From contig PDUO01000009.1 in assembly GCA_003008705.1 (NCBI GenBank), forward strand, positions 186,001-250,000: a DNA stretch of 64,000 nucleotides, in the 5' to 3' direction. This DNA comes from Pezicula radicicola (lineage: Eukaryota > Ascomycota > Leotiomycetes > Helotiales > Dermateaceae). Positions 33,528-43,473 of this stretch are shown here, one piece after another; within the stretch, counting starts at the first letter, position 1, and each line of letters begins with the position of its first letter. The notes below the pieces were generated by a model that saw only the letters and a program-made list of their open reading frames with translations, was not told where the DNA came from and ran no database searches. The translations under genes and the position numbers were made by a program.

Positions 33528-34929
33528 GTCGGCGGTTTCGGATAATCCCTAATACTAGATTTGGAATTATCAATAGGTTCTGGATGGTATGGATGGCTGA
33601 TAAAGGCAAACTGAATTGCGCGCGTCGTGGATGAGGTAAGAAGCGTGTGACGACTGAACCCGAGTGTTCTGTTGGAGATAAAGACCTTCAGACTCGTTGG
33701 ACTGACTGCCAGGAACTTGATGCCTCGGACTATCGCTGAAGAAATTAATGGACAAAACCTGTCTATCTATGGTGTTTGCTGCTACTGCTGCTGCTGTGGC
33801 AGCACTGTGCGTTGGATGGCGCGTTGTTTGGTGGATACCTGCTGAAGCTGAGTACAAGTGTTGATGCTTCCTGCGCTGGCTTGCGGAGGTTGAATCAAGT
33901 TGAGCTCAAGCCAGACAAATGTCTAGCAGGTTGGTGACATTGAGAATGATACTGTAGTAGTTGATTTTTTTGTTGGTAAATATGATGTAGAAGCAATCGT
34001 CGGCGGGATGAGGTGATGTTATCTTGATCTTGGTATCGTCACAAAGGTGGAGACGGTTGTCGCGCTAGGCTAAAAGTGGTGATGCGACCACCAAGGCATT
34101 TGCGAATAAGATTCAAGCGACTGCTCACTGCTTGCCAATCACTGTCCCCTCGTGCCAAATAGAAGGTCCGCAAAGGGTGTCAACAACCCCAACTCTTCCG
34201 TTTGATGGCCTACGGATCTGCCTTTACTCCCAAGAGACAAAAGTGCAACATGAGTAACTGCAATTATCAATGCCAACTCTTTGTGCCATACATGTAACTG
34301 GGGGTGGACAAACAAAGCAACCAGAACTGCACACGGTCAGCAAAACAAACGCAGATATAAACTTGTAAATATAAAGGTCATCCCCATAATCAACCGAGTT
34401 TGTTCCAGCAATAAAATCGAACATTCAAAAGTCTGGTGAGGTGCATATAATGACAGGTTGGTTGGCAAAATGGGCTTCAGAGGTGGATTTGACACAAAAA
34501 CCATCGAAGTCAGGATGTCTCGGGAGAGCTGGGCAATCTATGCAGCATCGTTCACTGCTCAATTCACATCTCCTCACACCAAGACGCCGGGGATACTTTG
34601 TGAAAGTAACTTAGCATCATTGATTTGGTACTCCATTTCCCAGTCATCCGCCCACGCCAGTCGTTATGTCGTTATGTAAGTCCTCAATCGCCATACAACG
34701 GCAGTTTCTGAGAGATATTGGCTCGGTGATAACAACAGATTCATCGCTTTTGCGGTGTTATTTCACATAAAACCGATATCCTTGAGTCCAGCTACGAGAG
34801 CCTCATCTTCCTAAGGGTAGCCGTTGAATTAGCTAACTGCAGGACAAGTCATATTTTGAAGCGCTGATATGATTGTTGTGCGCCTGACGCCCGTCCAAAT
34901 AATGTATATAAAGGTACATATATGAAAGT
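33528..34929. other. Intergenic region: maf1 leader and unassigned DNA
   Basis: The part next to maf1 has a CTG/CTA trinucleotide stretch (about 33776-33800) that makes an alanine-rich spurious frame on the minus strand (33570-33857). The rest up to the AP-1 sigma gene has no supported feature. Confidence 0.5.
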
Positions 34930-35724
34930 TCACATAATCTTCGTAACTTCTTCGTCGACCTGGTTGAGGGTTACAGGTGTCAGTGGATGAAAAAGATGTT
35001 GATATACGCTGAGCACAAGGCAAACTGCCCTTGACTCGAGGTCTAAAGACAAAGTTTAACTCACCTCAGTATCCTCTATCGAATCTTGCGCCGATATGAC
35101 TCTAAGTACGTTCTTTTTACTGGTCTCCTGCATCTCTCCCGCCAATAGAAGCTCATCGAGAATGAAGTACGCCTTTTGGAAGTTGAACTAAATGCCATCA
35201 CAGTCAGAATCATCCATGTAAATGGTCCGCCGAACTTTGCCAGGGGCCATACAATAATATCAAGCTCGCACACGTTGCCATAGTATTTGTCCATCTGCTC
35301 TACGTATCGGTGCACGATCTCAAGGGTGATAAGCTCGTTGTCGGTCGAGGAACATCCTGCAATGAAGAAGAGGGACGCATAACGGCGATAGACTATTTTT
35401 GAATCTGGTAATCTGTCAGTATCGCGAGGTGATAATGTGGGTCAGGGCCAGCTGCTTGAACCTTTGTATTCCAAAAAATTGCACATTCTCGTCCGCCGTG
35501 CCAGCACAAGTTGAGAGACATCTTTGATAATCTTGGCCTTCTCCTTGGGAGACAATGTTGTGAACCACTTTGCTAAACGCTAGCAATAGTTTAGTATGCT
35601 GTAAACGCCTCAGTTCAGTGTGGACCTACGACTTTGCCCTGCCGCGACAGCAGAATCAAGTAGCTATAGCAAATTAGAAGTAGGACCGCATACTTATTGA
35701 TGTTGAGACTTACTTGATAGCCAT
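34930..35724 (-). CDS. aps1: AP-1 clathrin adaptor complex, sigma (small) subunit
   Basis: Small subunit of the AP-1 adaptor that sorts cargo into clathrin vesicles between the trans-Golgi and endosomes. Six minus-strand exons were needed: 35724-35714, 35663-35630, 35579-35462, 35404-35253, 35187-35065, 34959-34930, giving 155 residues, the normal length. The first exon encodes only MAI plus two bases. Conserved content in order: [117 protein letters not shown]. The last exon adds [11 protein letters not shown]-1 rather than AP-2 is preferred from [11 protein letters not shown] and [11 protein letters not shown]. It is divergent from the glutamate-cysteine ligase subunit gene. Confidence 0.95.
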
Positions 35725-36128
35725 CTTGGTTGCAGGGAGGAGCTGTGCTGTTGTGGATGATTGCGACTAGAAGTGAGTGGCCTTGTCCGAGGGGCCTTGT
35801 CCGAGGGGCCTTGCAGGGATGATATTCCGTTTGACTTGGCATTCACAAGCCGCCGCTGAGGGGCAGTTAGTAGGTTAGTGGGCTTCCGCTTTTTTATAAA
35901 AGTGAATAGGCATTTATTCAGTGTTACATCGAGTGAATATCGCAACATACCTACTGTACATATAACCTTATTTTGTCACTCAATCCCGAACTATCGATCG
36001 CAATCAACTTGAAATCTTTCTTGAGCGATTACAAATAATCCCGAAGCAGTCCGAGGGAGCCCGAGTATCTATTGCGCGATCCATTAACCGTCTTTCGCAT
36101 TGAGAAGTTTCCAATCAGGCTCACAACC
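35725..36128. other. Shared divergent promoter of aps1 and the GCL modifier gene
   Basis: A 404-base interval between two outward-facing start codons. It contains the 14-bp repeat at 35779-35816 and is otherwise AT-rich. No other gene fits in it. Confidence 0.5.
35779..35816. repeat. 14-bp repeat with paired stress-element-like cores
   Basis: GGCCTTGTCCGAGG occurs twice in tandem (35779-35792, 35793-35806) followed by a partial third copy. Each junction creates AGGGG, which is CCCCT on the other strand, the core of the yeast Msn2/4 stress response element. It lies 55 bases upstream of the aps1 start and about 310 upstream of the GCL modifier start. Whether it acts on either gene is unknown. 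Confidence 0.5.
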
Positions 36129-37135
36129 ATGACCAGACTAATCCTCTCAACCTCGTATGCCAAACTTTCTCGGTTTCTTTACAGAGCCTCATATACTAAT
36201 TGGGATGCAACCACAGAAATATTATGACCGGTGGTCCTTCGATCTTAAGGAAACCAGGCGCAGACAGATCCAACCTCGAGCTTACAAATTCACTTCGAAG
36301 TAATTTTCTCGCAGCACAAGAAGATTATTCTCCTCCGCAATCAACGACCAATGGCGACAGCAAAGATCTTTCCGACGAGGACAGGCCGACAAGTCGACCG
36401 CAAGTGTCAATATGGACTAAAAGAGAGGGATCAGATTACTACATCCCCACCATTGACTGGAATATATCGGGTCTGTTAGAAGAGCCGAGCCAATACGATA
36501 TTACACTCAAATTATTCTTTCTGCCAACAGCAGCGGTCAAGGACAGAGAAAAATACGCAAAGGATGCACTAGAGTTAGTATTGAAAGAACTTCGTGTGAA
36601 GACAGTCGATCTTCTTATCGTCTCGTTCCCAGGGGTATCCTTTGATGGAGATTGCGAATGGCAGGCAGACAAGAAGAACGCCGAGCAAGGGAATGTAGAT
36701 GAGGAGGTTGAGACCTGGTCGGTTATTGAAGACCTCTACAAGCAAGGAACTGTCAAGAAATTAGGCCTGGCGGAATTTGGCAGCGAGAAATTGACCAGAT
36801 TCTTACCAAGAGTCAAGGTACGGCCGCAAGTCGACCAGATTAACGTGAAGGATTGTTGCAATGTTCCTCCACCTCTGATTGAGCTTGCTAAAAAGGAGAA
36901 CATTGAGCTTCTGACACATAACGACTGTACTGATATCCTCCCAAGTGGTACTTTGAGAGAGTTGTTAGGACAAGGTATTAGAGGCGCAGGAGTACTATCA
37001 GAAACCAAGAGAGGCATAGATGGCATGAAAGGGGACTTGACACCACACTGGGTTATCAAGTACACCGCTGTTGTTCGAGACCGAGGTGTTATTGAAAACA
37101 AAGGTTATTTTGCAGCGGCAGAATTGAGGGAATGA
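36129..37135 (+). CDS. Glutamate-cysteine ligase modifier (regulatory) subunit, aldo-keto reductase fold
   Basis: Predicted regulatory partner of gamma-glutamylcysteine synthetase, the first and rate-limiting enzyme of glutathione synthesis; in other eukaryotes it lowers feedback inhibition. Exons 36129-36154 and 36217-37135; 314 residues. The tiny first exon (MTRLILSTS) was chosen because the splice restores the conserved N-terminus LSTSNIMTGGPSILRKP. Next come RSNLELTNSLRSNFLAAQ and the AKR-like barrel: DYYIPTIDWNISGLLEE, KLFFLPTAAVKDREKYAKDALELVLKELRV cut here by strands, VDLLIVSFPG, GTVKKLGLAEFGSEKL and LTHNDCTDILPSGTLRELL. It lacks an obvious NADPH-dependent catalytic tetrad, as expected for this non-enzymatic branch. 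It is shorter than animal GCLM by little. Confidence 0.88.
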
Positions 37136-37406
37136 GGGAGTAGACCATTTGTGAACAGCCAGGCGTTGGGAGTTCGGTCATATTTGCATATGGGATCTGG
37201 TGGATGTCTCTTGTATGAGAAGCACGAAGGGCGGGATCTTGAAAGGCAACCCATAGGCGCGTAGTTTTCAGCATCAAACTCCATGATACCATAAATGACG
37301 AACCCTTAGGACGCTCTTCCGATTTTACTCAACATAACAATATGCTCTCCGGCCATCTACCAGAGGATTCATCTCTAAAGCCTCACTTTATTTAATTGCC
37401 TTGTCA

Positions 37407-38228
37407 TCAGCCTATCATGCTCCTCTTTCTCCCTCTCATCCTAACATCCTCTAACTTCTTCAATACAACACCTGCCCCCTTGTAGCTCTTCCCATATGTT
37501 TCAAGTACTTCCTTGAATAAGCTCTCAGCCCTTGGATGTGTACTCCCAAATGCGCGTTCCAGGACGTATAAATCCACCGCTCGGTCCTCATCCTGTGTAC
37601 TCTGACTCGCCAGCCCAAAATCGATGAGTATGATATCTCCCTCTAGGATCTTTTCTTCTTCATGAGTGGAATTCCCGTTTGTCGAATCGCTGCCGAAAGG
37701 CCTCAGCATCAGATTGCTTGTTGTCAGATCGCCATGGACAACACCAACGGCATGTAACCTTCCAACAGCACTTCCCACCCTGCCCATCAAACCCACCAAC
37801 TCTCCATCATCAACCCCCTCCTCTATGCCATTTTCTTTCCGTCGTCTTAACCACTCATTCAATCGTATCTTCACAACCTCTCCCTCGATCCATTCAATCA
37901 TCAGCCATCCCGTCGACTCATCGAGCGCATACACTGCTGGGACTGGCACGCCTTCTCGCCTACACTTTGCTAACACTCGAGCTTCTGAAAGAATGCGATG
38001 TCGCGTAAGACGCGCATCAAGAATCGGATGTCTGTATGGCTTTGATGGCCGATATTTGAGAGCGCTGGGAAGTGTTGGGAGAAGATAGGTGCTGCGATAG
38101 AGGAGCGCTTCTGCGCCTTGGGTTATCAGGAGGGGTGCGGAGGCTGAAGGATGCTTAAAAATGGGAGGTAGAGGTGCCTTCTCTGCCGTCGGGGACTCGA
38201 CTGATGGGATAGATGCTGCAACCTCCAT
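37407..38228 (-). CDS. bud32: Bud32 kinase/ATPase of the KEOPS complex
   Basis: Atypical small kinase of the KEOPS/EKC complex, which makes the universal t6A37 modification on ANN-decoding tRNAs. Single exon of 273 residues. Visible motifs: ITQGAEALLY (glycine-poor ATP loop typical of Bud32), LKYRPSKPYRHPILDARLTRHRI broken here into the invariant lysine and the Bud32-specific RxxKxYRHPxLD signature, EARVLAKCRREGVPVPAVY, MIEWIEGE, the catalytic loop VHGDLTTSNLML and the metal-binding IDFGLA. The C-terminal tail ends in KKLEDVRMRGRKR, the conserved basic end. A 30-residue Ala/Pro-rich N-terminal extension is a fungal feature. Another KEOPS subunit gene, gon7, lies 22 kb away. Confidence 0.95.
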   Translation of the reverse strand: MEVAASIPSVESPTAEKAPLPPIFKHPSASAPLLITQGAEALLYRSTYLLPTLPSALKYRPSKPYRHPILDARLTRHRILSEARVLAKCRREGVPVPAVYALDESTGWLMIEWIEGEVVKIRLNEWLRRRKENGIEEGVDDGELVGLMGRVGSAVGRLHAVGVVHGDLTTSNLMLRPFGSDSTNGNSTHEEEKILEGDIILIDFGLASQSTQDEDRAVDLYVLERAFGSTHPRAESLFKEVLETYGKSYKGAGVVLKKLEDVRMRGRKRSMIG

Positions 38229-38755
38229 GTTGGGCTATGAGGGCTGTGGTAGTGGTAGTGGTTGTGGTTGTGGTTGTTCTGTTTGCGCTCGAGATCAAAT
38301 TTAGGTGGGGTGCTTTGGGCATGGCATGGCGGGGTACAGCGCTGTCAAAATTCCAGGACGAGGGGTCGTGCTGTCTCGAGAGCTTCTCCCCACGTCACTC
38401 ATACAGTGTCACCTATCAATTATACATTTTTCTCTCCTTGATCTGACAGTAGTCATTCGCCCTGCATTCCCCCGTTCCATTTTCCAATGATCTCCTCATT
38501 CCAGACTTTCCCGCTTTTCCCAAACGTGCCCTGCATACGAAGCAAAGAAGCATGTGAGCATGCTGCAAGTACAGGGGTACATTCAGAAGAAGTACGGTGA
38601 GTCCAATCACCTTCATACATCTTTCCAAGAAATCCGTCATTATTTGCCTCCCTCGTCTCAATACACTTTCGTTTTCGTTGTATATTCGTGCCTCTTAACA
38701 AACATGCGACCAAAATAACCATCAGTTGAAATACGTTACCCATCACAGTCGCCAA
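38229..38755. other. Divergent promoter between bud32 and the membrane protein gene
   Basis: Begins with a GTGGTAGTG/GTTGTG simple-sequence stretch (about 38241-38280). Short frames on both strands have no recognisable content. Confidence 0.5.
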
Positions 38756-39487
38756 ATGGCAGACAGCGGTCTACCCCTCGTTATCATCATCATCCTCTCC
38801 TTCACCGCCGTTTTCGTGTCGCTTGTCGTCATAAGTCAAATCGTGTCAACGTACACAGCAGCCTACTTCGCGGCTCCAAACGAGGTCACTACTTTCATTG
38901 ATGCCGTTGACTCCTCTGTTCAGGAGAATGAGTCCTATGATCGCGATGTAGCCAAGGTGCAAAAGCTAGAAGATAAGTTGCGGCTGGGGAGGCTGCTACG
39001 GGAGATCCAGAAGTGCGGTGATGATCTGAGAGAGGATTTGAATGGATTGTTGATTGAAGAAAGTGGGACAAGACTTGGGACAAGACTCCGAACAAATGCG
39101 AGGTTCTTGTGGGCTTTAAAGAGGGGGAGGCTAGAAGAGAGAGTGCGGCGATTGGATATGCTACGGATGCGATTCATAACTGTCTACATGGGAATTGTTG
39201 CGGACAGGCCAAAGGAGCAGCAGCCTCCTGCGAAGGACCCCGAAAAATTCCAAACTCCTACAAAAACTGCATCGCGACCTATGTTGCCTCATGCGCTGAC
39301 CGAGGGAATTGTGAAGAAGCCACCCTTGAGACGACTTGCGACACAAGCGATGGGTCACAATGATCACTCCGGAGGCGTTCAGAAAATGGGCTGGGCTGGT
39401 GTAGTGGCCGAGTTGCAGAGGTCCCCCTTGATGCATAAAAGGCATGCATCTATCGAGCAAAGTCTGGCTAGCCCTCGAGGAACGTGA
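38756..39487 (+). CDS. Conserved small single-pass membrane protein of unknown function
   Basis: Single exon, 243 residues from Met at 38756; an in-frame Met 30 bases upstream is less likely because the second one directly precedes the hydrophobic helix. Residues 6-30 form a strong transmembrane or signal-anchor segment (LPLVIIIILSFTAVFVSLVV). Then comes a charged, probably coiled-coil region with AAPNEVTTFIDAVDSSVQ, DKLRLGRLLREIQKCGDDL and RLDMLRMRFITVYMGIVA, followed by a disordered basic tail. The pattern resembles an unnamed family widespread in filamentous ascomycetes; that is recollection, not a search result. No enzymatic motif is present, so no function is proposed. Confidence 0.75.
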   Translation: MADSGLPLVIIIILSFTAVFVSLVVISQIVSTYTAAYFAAPNEVTTFIDAVDSSVQENESYDRDVAKVQKLEDKLRLGRLLREIQKCGDDLREDLNGLLIEESGTRLGTRLRTNARFLWALKRGRLEERVRRLDMLRMRFITVYMGIVADRPKEQQPPAKDPEKFQTPTKTASRPMLPHALTEGIVKKPPLRRLATQAMGHNDHSGGVQKMGWAGVVAELQRSPLMHKRHASIEQSLASPRGT

Positions 39488-40632
39488 ACCACCATCATTG
39501 CCAGCAATACGTAGGACACAAAACGAGGCAAGAGAAAAGAGTCATACAACGGCCTGACTCAGGATCAGTCGCCAGAGCGCCAGCTAACTCAAGAACTCAT
39601 GTCGAGATGGCATGTTATATTTTCTCGTCATGCCACTCCTCGCTTGCCATCCAACACCACCCACTCCCCCCATTACAGAACTTTTTTTTTGTCTTTTCAC
39701 GATACCCAGCAATACCTTCATACAACACCCCGGCATCCTATCACCTCTTCCATCACATACCCCCATATTTCCCTTACGAGAATATCCCTATCATGACACC
39801 CATCACACGATTCCACATTTACGAGCACATTCCCACCATCCCTAACATGGCCACTACCTATCAACGCATTCCGATCATGCCCAGAACCACATCAGAATTC
39901 CAACAAACCCAGCCATACCTTGACCGCCACTCTTCCGAGAAGTTAAGAGATATACCCATGTCAAATTTACCATGCAGCATCTGTTTGGAGTAGCGTTCGA
40001 GTGATACTACACAGGAGTTTTAAGTTTTATGCATATGAAGATGATGAAGGATGAAGGATGATTTATGTTTCTACGGCTTATGGGCGATGATTTTGTTATC
40101 CTTTTCCAACAAGATACCCCCTGTTTTGCGAGCTGAGCTTGCCGATATGTATTTCAGATCTTAGCACAATCATCTCCTTTACAGTTACGACATCCAAAAC
40201 TGCGTTCTACACTAATCAATTCTGAGTAAAATATCAAGTGCCCTTAGGTATGAACTAACCGATAACACTCAGTAACGTCGTCGCTAAGATATATGACCAC
40301 ATCACCCCCCAGAATAAGGTAAAGAAGGGTGCGGTGAGGTAAATTTCAATACTGACATCCACCAGATCGTTTTACTAAACGGGGAGCAAAGCTACGATCG
40401 GACATCAAGATTGTCCCTTTCAAATTGAGCAACTAACTATACGTTGTTCCAGTGCTGAAGGAGAGCATCCTCCTATCTCGAGTCACTCACAATAATATCT
40501 CAGTCCTATGCCCTAGCTCTGAACACTTCAGATGCCTCTTTTGAGGACGAAATTTTTCAGATACATCACAGTGCCATATATATCTTTAGGTACAGTACCA
40601 CCTATCACTCACTACCTTCGGTCAGCTACGAT
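39488..40632. other. Intergenic region
   Basis: CT-rich and C-rich DNA at 39.6-39.9 kb keeps several frames open, one of which ends in a C-x2-C (CSICLE) and stops, with no RING finger following. The remainder to 40632 is AT-rich and empty of recognisable features. Confidence 0.4.
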
Positions 40633-41117
40633 TTACATAGCCGCAGAAGCAACAGCCTCAATCTCAAAAAGCAAACCCGGCAAAGCCAACTTAACCACAG
40701 GAATCAACGTCATAGGCGGTCTCACATCCCCCAGAAACCCATACAGCGGCTCAGCATGCTCTCTATTTTGAGTATCATAATCAACGATAAACATTGTTAA
40801 CTTGACGATATCCTTCGCCGTTGCTCCTTCCGAAGTGAGACATGCTTCAAGGTTTTTGAGAGCTAGTTTCACTGTTTGAGGGTTTCTGTGTTAGTAGTGC
40901 TTGGTTTTAGAATTTGATAGGTAGAGATGGATTTGAGATGCTTGGCGTACGGACCTTGTTCGGTATAATTGGTGGCTATCTTGCCATTTTCATCCCGTCC
41001 TATTTGACCGGCTGTGTAGATTATTTTTGAGGGTGTGGTGATGGTTGAGATGTGGTGGTAGAAGGGGGATATGGCGATATTATCTGGGTTGCTGTGTCGG
41101 ACGGTTGGGGTGGTCAT
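40633..41117 (-). CDS. RidA/YjgF/YER057c-family protein
   Basis: Small trimeric-fold protein family that includes enamine/imine deaminases protecting cells from 2-aminoacrylate. Minus-strand exons 41117-40955 and 40871-40633, giving 133 residues, the usual length. Acceptor choice matters: the first AG after the branch gives an early stop, the next one (exon from 40871) restores the family alignment. Visible are the N-terminal SPFYHHISTI, IIYTAGQIGRDENGKIA, NLEACLTSEGATAKDIVKLTMF, and the C-terminal VRPPMTLIPVVKLALPGLLFEIEAVA, where the Arg of RPP-x-T is the residue that binds the carboxylate in active RidA enzymes. The motif differs somewhat from canonical RidA, so it may belong to another subfamily with a different substrate. 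Confidence 0.85.
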
Positions 41118-41653
41118 TTTTGGGGGATGGTTTTAGATTGATGTGGTCTGAGTGGAAGATGTCGGAATGAATGTGAACTTTCGACTTTTTGTAAGTGTTT
41201 GGTAAATGAGAGTGAACGAGAGGTTTGATGGTAGTTCTAAGATGGGGGTAGAACTTCCAAAATCCTTTCAAATCCCTCGCGAAACTTTCCTATTTTGGCT
41301 GACGTTTACTCAAGTTAAGAGAGTCACTCCTCTAACAAACAGAGACACTTAATCTAAGAATTTTACTTGACTACTCTTAGCTAACTCATCTCACACGACT
41401 ACACTTCAAGCCAAAGTAACGCTTGCTCAGAGAAAACCCTCTTGTTAATCTAGTACATACGCTTGCTCGCTTTAGTAAACTTCCCAGTTTCCAAATTCCA
41501 AATCGCTTCCATGCCAACACAAAGTCCTCTAACGCCAATTCTCCCAAGGTATCGCTTCTCTATTTGCCTGCAAACCATCCGCTACCTTACTTAATCCACT
41601 TCCTCATCCTGTTCCGCTTCCCCTTTCCCCAGGACTTCCTCACAAAAATATCC
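41118..41653. other. Intergenic region with GAGT/ACTC-rich motif
   Basis: Contains ACTCAAGTTAAGAGAGTC near 41308 and TTACTTGACTACTC near 41363, relatives of the dispersed AAGTGAGTTAC-type motif described in the findings. No gene supported. Confidence 0.4.
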
Positions 41654-43087
41654 CTAAGGATGTATCGTATCATCCAAATGATGTCCAATCCGCTCTGCAA
41701 TCCTCTCAGCCCTAGCCATCAAAAGGCCCTCATCTAAAGACCTAATCCCATCCCTTCTCTCCAAAGCACGTTGTTCTCGTGTGTAGCGCTTGATGAAACT
41801 GCTACGATCATTCGAATTTGGTACTTCACTTCGCCAGCTCCTTCTTGTTAAAGCATTTTGTATTGGTGTTTCCCTCGCGACAGAACTGCTAGGGCTGCTG
41901 AAACCAGTAGATACTACACTTGTTCTCCCCAAAGCATTTTGTCTTGGTATGCCCCTCCTGGCAAGACTGCTGAGATCGTTGGAATTAGATACTGCATTCG
42001 TTCTCGCTGAGGAATTTTGTCTTCGTTTTTCCCTCGGAATAAGACTGCTAAAAAACCTGTTGAGATCATCGTAATTAGGTCCTCGATTCCTTCTCGCCAA
42101 AGCAGTTTGTCTTTGTAGTTCTGTTTCCCACTCAAGAAAAGTGCCAAAACTGCTCAAATTGCTGAGGTCCTTCAGATAAGGTTCTACACGTCTTATCAAA
42201 GCATTTTGCGGTGCTTCCCTCACGACAGAACTACTGGGACCGTCATTCCTTCTCACTGAATTATCTTGTCTTTGTGCCACCTGTGCTTCGTACTCGCGCG
42301 CTAAACGGTCGAAATCTTCATAACTTATTGGTCCGTTCCTTGTCACACTGGCCGTGAAATCCTGTGGAGTTAGATTCTCCAATTCGTATCTCTGTGCTGG
42401 TAGACGTGGATTTCTTTCATCTAGTTGCCTCATCGGTGTTGGTGGAACCGGCCGTATAGGTATTCCACGTTGGGAGCTAGTGAATGGACTTGCAAGTTGT
42501 CTCTGTGCTGGCGGAGGTGGATTTGCTCCAATTGATTGCCTCGTCAGGATCGAAGAATTCGGCCGTATAGGTATTCCACGCAGGGGGTCAATGAAGGTAC
42601 TTCCAACTTGTCTCCGTACTGGCTGATGTGGATTTTCTCTCCCACGTCGAGGGTAGGAGGATGTATTTGCAACTTGGTTTCGTACTAAAGGTGGAAACAT
42701 TTGTTCTTGTTCTTCAATATGAGATGAGGGATCTGTATTATGTCTTCGTCCTGGCAACCAATGTGGCGCGACTTCAAAGAGGGAATAGGGAGCGGGTTCT
42801 TGTGGGCTGGAACTGTAAGGAGGAGGAGGTTCTGTTTCTGATCGATTTGGAGTGGGAGGTTCGTTCGTACTGTTGTCTGCGGTGGTTGATGAAACTTGTG
42901 GGTTGGAAGTGTAAGGAGGAGGAGGCCCCATTTCTGATTGATTTGGAAATCGAAATCTATTCGCATTGTTGTCTGTGGTGGTAGCTGAAAGTTGTGAAGG
43001 GGAGATTGGCAGGCTGTCGTCGCTGTCATGTCGCTCTGAGACACGATAAAATGCGGGGAATAGGCGGTAGTTTGATTCTGCTGCCAT
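41654..43087 (-). CDS. Unrecognised disordered protein with PPPPY motifs and internal repeats
   Basis: Single exon, 477 residues, no recognised domain. The N-terminal part carries two PPPPY motifs (residues 55-59 and 87-91), each followed by a related S-rich segment (DNNANRFRFPNQSE... versus DNSTNEPPTPNRSE...), so this part arose by internal duplication. PPxY is the core ligand of WW domains, as used by Rsp5/Nedd4 ubiquitin ligases and their adaptors. The middle has three diverged copies of a unit ending in RGIPIRP, and the C-terminal half repeats blocks built on ARRGIPRQNALGRT and NSNDRSS. It is Arg/Asn/Ser/Pro-rich with no membrane segment or signal peptide. Function unknown; it is probably lineage-restricted and rapidly evolving. 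The long open frame is the main evidence that it is a gene. Confidence 0.65.
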   Translation of the reverse strand: MAAESNYRLFPAFYRVSERHDSDDSLPISPSQLSATTTDNNANRFRFPNQSEMGPPPPYTSNPQVSSTTADNSTNEPPTPNRSETEPPPPYSSSPQEPAPYSLFEVAPHWLPGRRHNTDPSSHIEEQEQMFPPLVRNQVANTSSYPRRGRENPHQPVRRQVGSTFIDPLRGIPIRPNSSILTRQSIGANPPPPAQRQLASPFTSSQRGIPIRPVPPTPMRQLDERNPRLPAQRYELENLTPQDFTASVTRNGPISYEDFDRLAREYEAQVAQRQDNSVRRNDGPSSSVVREAPQNALIRRVEPYLKDLSNLSSFGTFLEWETELQRQTALARRNRGPNYDDLNRFFSSLIPREKRRQNSSARTNAVSNSNDLSSLARRGIPRQNALGRTSVVSTGFSSPSSSVARETPIQNALTRRSWRSEVPNSNDRSSFIKRYTREQRALERRDGIRSLDEGLLMARAERIAERIGHHLDDTIHP

Positions 43088-43473
43088 TTTGAAAGCGTTG
43101 GGATATATTATCAGTTATATATATATATATGAATCTTGTAGTTGAGAATGATGCTATTGAAGAACGGTAATTGAAATGCGCCATTGGAAAGTTGGACCTT
43201 CTTATCTCGCTAGACACCTGGATTTTAGGAAAGAACTTAGCTGATTATGGTCTTTAGTAGCGGTTTCCCTTTGCAGTGTCTAGTGTGTTCCACCGGGTTA
43301 CTCGAGAGACTTGTACCTTTTCTTTTCTTCAGCATATACCTGGAAGGCATCCCAAAAATCCAATCCAAGTATATAAGTACCTCTTTAATTCACTAGAGTA
43401 ACTCACTTGGCTTGCACAATCCGGTTGATTCAATTCGTACCCTACTAAGCTTTACTTCACTTGAGCAACTCGC
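43088..43473. other. Intergenic region with dispersed-motif relatives
   Basis: Includes a (TA) run near 43120 and, at about 43390-43475, AGTAACTCACTTGGCTTG, CAATTCGTACC and CACTTGAGCAACTCGCTTAA, which resemble the MITE interior and end. No gene fits. Confidence 0.4.

Noticed and set aside
33570..33857. Alanine-rich frame upstream of maf1
   Set aside because: It arises from a CTG-type trinucleotide stretch in the probable maf1 leader and has no start or domain support.
39484..39993. 169-codon frame ending in a RING-like C-x2-C (CSICLE)
   Set aside because: It stops straight after the first cysteine pair and no further zinc ligands follow in any frame; the body is C/T-rich simple sequence.
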